The notes under the pieces were generated by a model, which did not search any database, was not told where the DNA came from, and was given only the letters and a program-made list of their open reading frames with translations. Positions 58,699 through 64,000 of a stretch of DNA of 64,000 bases are shown one piece after another (position 1 is the first letter of the stretch; the number at the start of each line of letters is the position of its first letter). The DNA lies in the NCBI RefSeq assembly GCF_014851675.1, contig NZ_JACVAE010000003.1:434001-498000 (forward strand), in the 5' to 3' direction. The DNA comes from Rhizobium sp. ARZ01. GTDB taxonomy: Bacteria > Pseudomonadota > Alphaproteobacteria > Rhizobiales > Rhizobiaceae. Position numbers and translations under genes: made by a program.

Positions 58699-59264
58699 GT
58701 GCCCGTGGCAGACACATCCCAGCTTATTTCCGGTGTTGCAGAAAGGTACGCGTCTTCGCTTTTCGAGCTTGCGCTCGAAGCCGGCAGCGTGGAGGCGGTC
58801 GGTTCCGACCTCAATCGTTTCCAGGCGATGGTCGATGCGAGCGACGACCTGAAGCGCCTTATTCTCAGCCCGGTATTTTCCGCCGAAGATCAGACGAAGG
58901 CCATCGCGGCTATTGTCGAAAAGGCTGGCATCAAGGGTCTCGTCGCAAACTTTCTCAAGGTCGTGGCATCGAACCGCCGGCTCTTCGCCGTGCCGGGCAT
59001 GATCAGGGCCTATCACGTGATTGCTGCGCGCCAGCGTGGCGAAGTCACCGCTGAAGTTACCTCCGCGCACGCACTTTCCGCTGCGCAGGAGACCGAATTG
59101 AAGGCGGCGCTCAAGGGCGTCACCGGCAAAGACGTGGCGATCGCCGTCACTGTCGACCCGTCTATTCTAGGTGGTCTGATCGTCAAGGTCGGGTCCCGCC
59201 AGATCGACACTTCCCTTCGCACCAAACTCTCTACCCTTAAGCTTGCACTGAAAGAGGTCGGCTG

Positions 59265-59265
<1 letters not shown>
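58699..59265 (+). CDS. atpH: ATP synthase F1 delta subunit
   Basis: A 188-residue subunit that links F1 to the peripheral stalk. [20 protein letters not shown] opens the helical N-terminal domain; the C-terminal part has [21 protein letters not shown], the delta signature. It starts at GTG; a second GTG two codons later is possible. First gene of atpHAGDC, with the F0 genes absent from this operon, as is usual in alphaproteobacteria. Its stop overlaps the atpA start. Confidence 0.96.
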
Positions 59266-60794
<1,529 letters not shown>

Positions 60795-60822
60795 TCGGGC
60801 TTTATTCTAGGACGGACAACGG

Positions 60823-63242
<2,420 letters not shown>

Positions 63243-63254
63243 TAGCTCCTACGT

Positions 63255-63279
63255 CAGACGCCCGCAGAGCGGGCGTCTG
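63255..63279 (+). terminator. Hairpin between atpD and atpC
   Basis: CAGACGCCCGC (63255-63265) and GCGGGCGTCTG (63269-63279) form a perfect 11-base-pair stem with an AGA loop. No T run follows. It probably acts as partial terminator or RNA-stability element that lowers atpC relative to atpD. Confidence 0.6.
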
Positions 63280-63315
63280 CTCCTGACCTGATGAAATTAG
63301 AAGAAGTGAATGGTC

Positions 63316-63723
63316 ATGGCCGACAGTTTCAAGTTTGAACTCGTTTCTCCCGAGCGACTGCTGCTTTCCGAAAGCATCACCGCTGTCGTCATTCCGGCGA
63401 CGGAAGGTGAGATGACCGTGATGGCCAACCATGCGCCAACCATGACGACCGTCCAGCCGGGCGTCGTCACGGTGAAGTTTGCCGATGGCAAGACCGACCG
63501 CTACGTCGTCTTTGGCGGCTTCGCCGACATCCTGCCGTCGGGCTGCACGCTCTTGGCAGAATCCGCTGTCCACGTCGATGAGATCAGCCGCGACGACATC
63601 ATCAAGCGGGTCGATGTGGCTCGTGCCGAACTGGAAGCGGCGCTGAACGACGAACATCGCGCGAGCATCGAGCGCTATATTGCCCAACTGGGCACGGTAC
63701 AGGGGACAATCCTGCCGGCCTGA
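63316..63723 (+). CDS. atpC: ATP synthase F1 epsilon subunit
   Basis: A 135-residue subunit with the N-terminal beta-sandwich (SFKFELVSPERLLLSESITA, IPATEGEMTVMANHAPTM) and a C-terminal helical hairpin. It sits at the base of the central stalk and can inhibit ATP hydrolysis. I chose the ATG at 63316; an ATG two codons earlier (63310) is possible. A strong terminator follows the stop. Confidence 0.96.
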   Translation: MADSFKFELVSPERLLLSESITAVVIPATEGEMTVMANHAPTMTTVQPGVVTVKFADGKTDRYVVFGGFADILPSGCTLLAESAVHVDEISRDDIIKRVDVARAELEAALNDEHRASIERYIAQLGTVQGTILPA

Positions 63724-63745
63724 AAGGTATAGCAGTTCGAAGTCG

Positions 63746-63770
63746 AAACCCCGCCATGGCGGGGTTTTTT
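63746..63770 (+). terminator. Rho-independent terminator after atpC
   Basis: AAACCCCGC and GCGGGGTTT form a nine-base-pair stem around CATG and run into TTTTTT. It lies 23 bases after the atpC stop and closes the atp operon. Confidence 0.93.
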
Positions 63771-63846
63771 GTTGTCCAGGCCTGCCGTATGGCTGAGAAC
63801 CGCTTAACTACAACAGCAGTTTGGCGGTGCCGGGGGGAGTATTTGC

Positions 63847-63875
63847 TTTGAAACGGGGCAGTTTGCTGCTTCTAT
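63847..63875 (+). promoter_or_regulatory. Candidate promoter of the final gene
   Basis: TTTGAA (63847-63852) and TTCTAT (63870-63875), 17 bases apart, are a reasonable sigma-70 pair 62 bases ahead of the last start codon. Judged by eye; no independent support. Confidence 0.3.
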
Positions 63876-63936
63876 GCGCCGATCATGCTGGCCGGCACAG
63901 GCCCGCCCCACTTTGCTTTGCTGGATCTGAAAATTG

Positions 63937-64000
63937 ATGTCCGACAAAATTATCCCGATCATCATGGCGGGCGGCAAGGGAACGCGTCTCTGGCCATTGT
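63937..64000 (+). CDS. Mannose-1-phosphate guanylyltransferase, N-terminal start only
   Basis: Only the first 21 codons are present. They read MSDKIIPIIMAGGKGTRLWP, the nucleotide-binding start of sugar-nucleotide transferases; the AGGKGTRLWP form is typical of GDP-mannose pyrophosphorylases (ManC/AlgA/NoeJ type, often fused to a phosphomannose isomerase domain). It would supply GDP-mannose for polysaccharide. The rest lies beyond the window, so a fused isomerase domain cannot be checked. Confidence 0.8.
   Translation, partial: MSDKIIPIIMAGGKGTRLWPL

Overview
The window looks like ordinary chromosome from an alphaproteobacterium of the family Rhizobiaceae, most likely the Ensifer/Sinorhizobium group. 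This placement rests on recognising protein families and gene order (sdhCDAB, mdh-sucCDAB-lpdA, xerC, priA, atpHAGDC, hemC back to back with tsaD, a mitofilin-like gene inside the heme cluster); no database search was possible. The DNA is GC-rich and codon use looks even throughout. I saw no insertion sequence, prophage, CRISPR array, tRNA or rRNA gene.

Layout. 1-2.0 kb: the end of an alternative aa3-type cytochrome oxidase operon (subunit I tail, two subunit III paralogues, a subunit IV-like protein). 2.1-6 kb: inorganic pyrophosphatase, a YggT/YggU pair, an MFS exporter, a glutamine amidotransferase and a TerB-like protein. 6-10.7 kb, minus strand: hemC-hemD-mic60-hemY, joining tetrapyrrole synthesis to a membrane-shaping protein. 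10.7-14.2 kb, plus strand: tsaD-gpsA-YciI-EVE-methyltransferase. 14.6-21 kb: a Suv3-like RNA helicase, an S4 RNA-binding protein, ferredoxin fdxA, the RNA polymerase regulator carD and an rpoH-type heat-shock sigma factor, separated by unusually structured intergenic leaders. 21-25.4 kb, minus strand: a DUF2721 membrane protein, a large MscS channel and an M48 lipoprotein protease. 25.6-30 kb: the thiamine uptake operon thiBPQ behind a TPP riboswitch, with a divergent thiamine pyrophosphokinase. 30-33 kb: an ABC-F ATPase and two small exported proteins.

33.3-50.6 kb is a TCA-cycle supercluster: sdhCDAB, then an Omp19-like lipoprotein and zapE, then mdh-sucCDAB and lpdA. A YciI-like gene sits between sucA and sucB, and four unrelated genes (MAPEG, LysE, an exported protein, an SDR) sit between sucB and lpdA. 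50.7-58.4 kb: cytochrome b561, a TraB/GumN protein, xerC, a PlsC-like acyltransferase coupled to an AAA ATPase, priA and a small membrane protein. 58.7-63.7 kb: the F1 ATP synthase operon atpHAGDC, ending in a clear terminator. The window closes in the first codons of a mannose-1-phosphate guanylyltransferase.

Much of the region serves respiration and central carbon metabolism: the electron sink (cytochrome oxidase), heme supply, succinate dehydrogenase, the 2-oxoglutarate to oxaloacetate steps, and ATP synthase. I found no convincing new multi-gene system. The points most worth a second look are RNA-level: a predicted Shine-Dalgarno-masking hairpin next to the TPP riboswitch, competing stems in the fdxA leader, tandem GC hairpins in the carD leader, and a repeated half-site upstream of mdh. 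The Ala/Lys-rich N-terminal extension of AtpD is also of interest.
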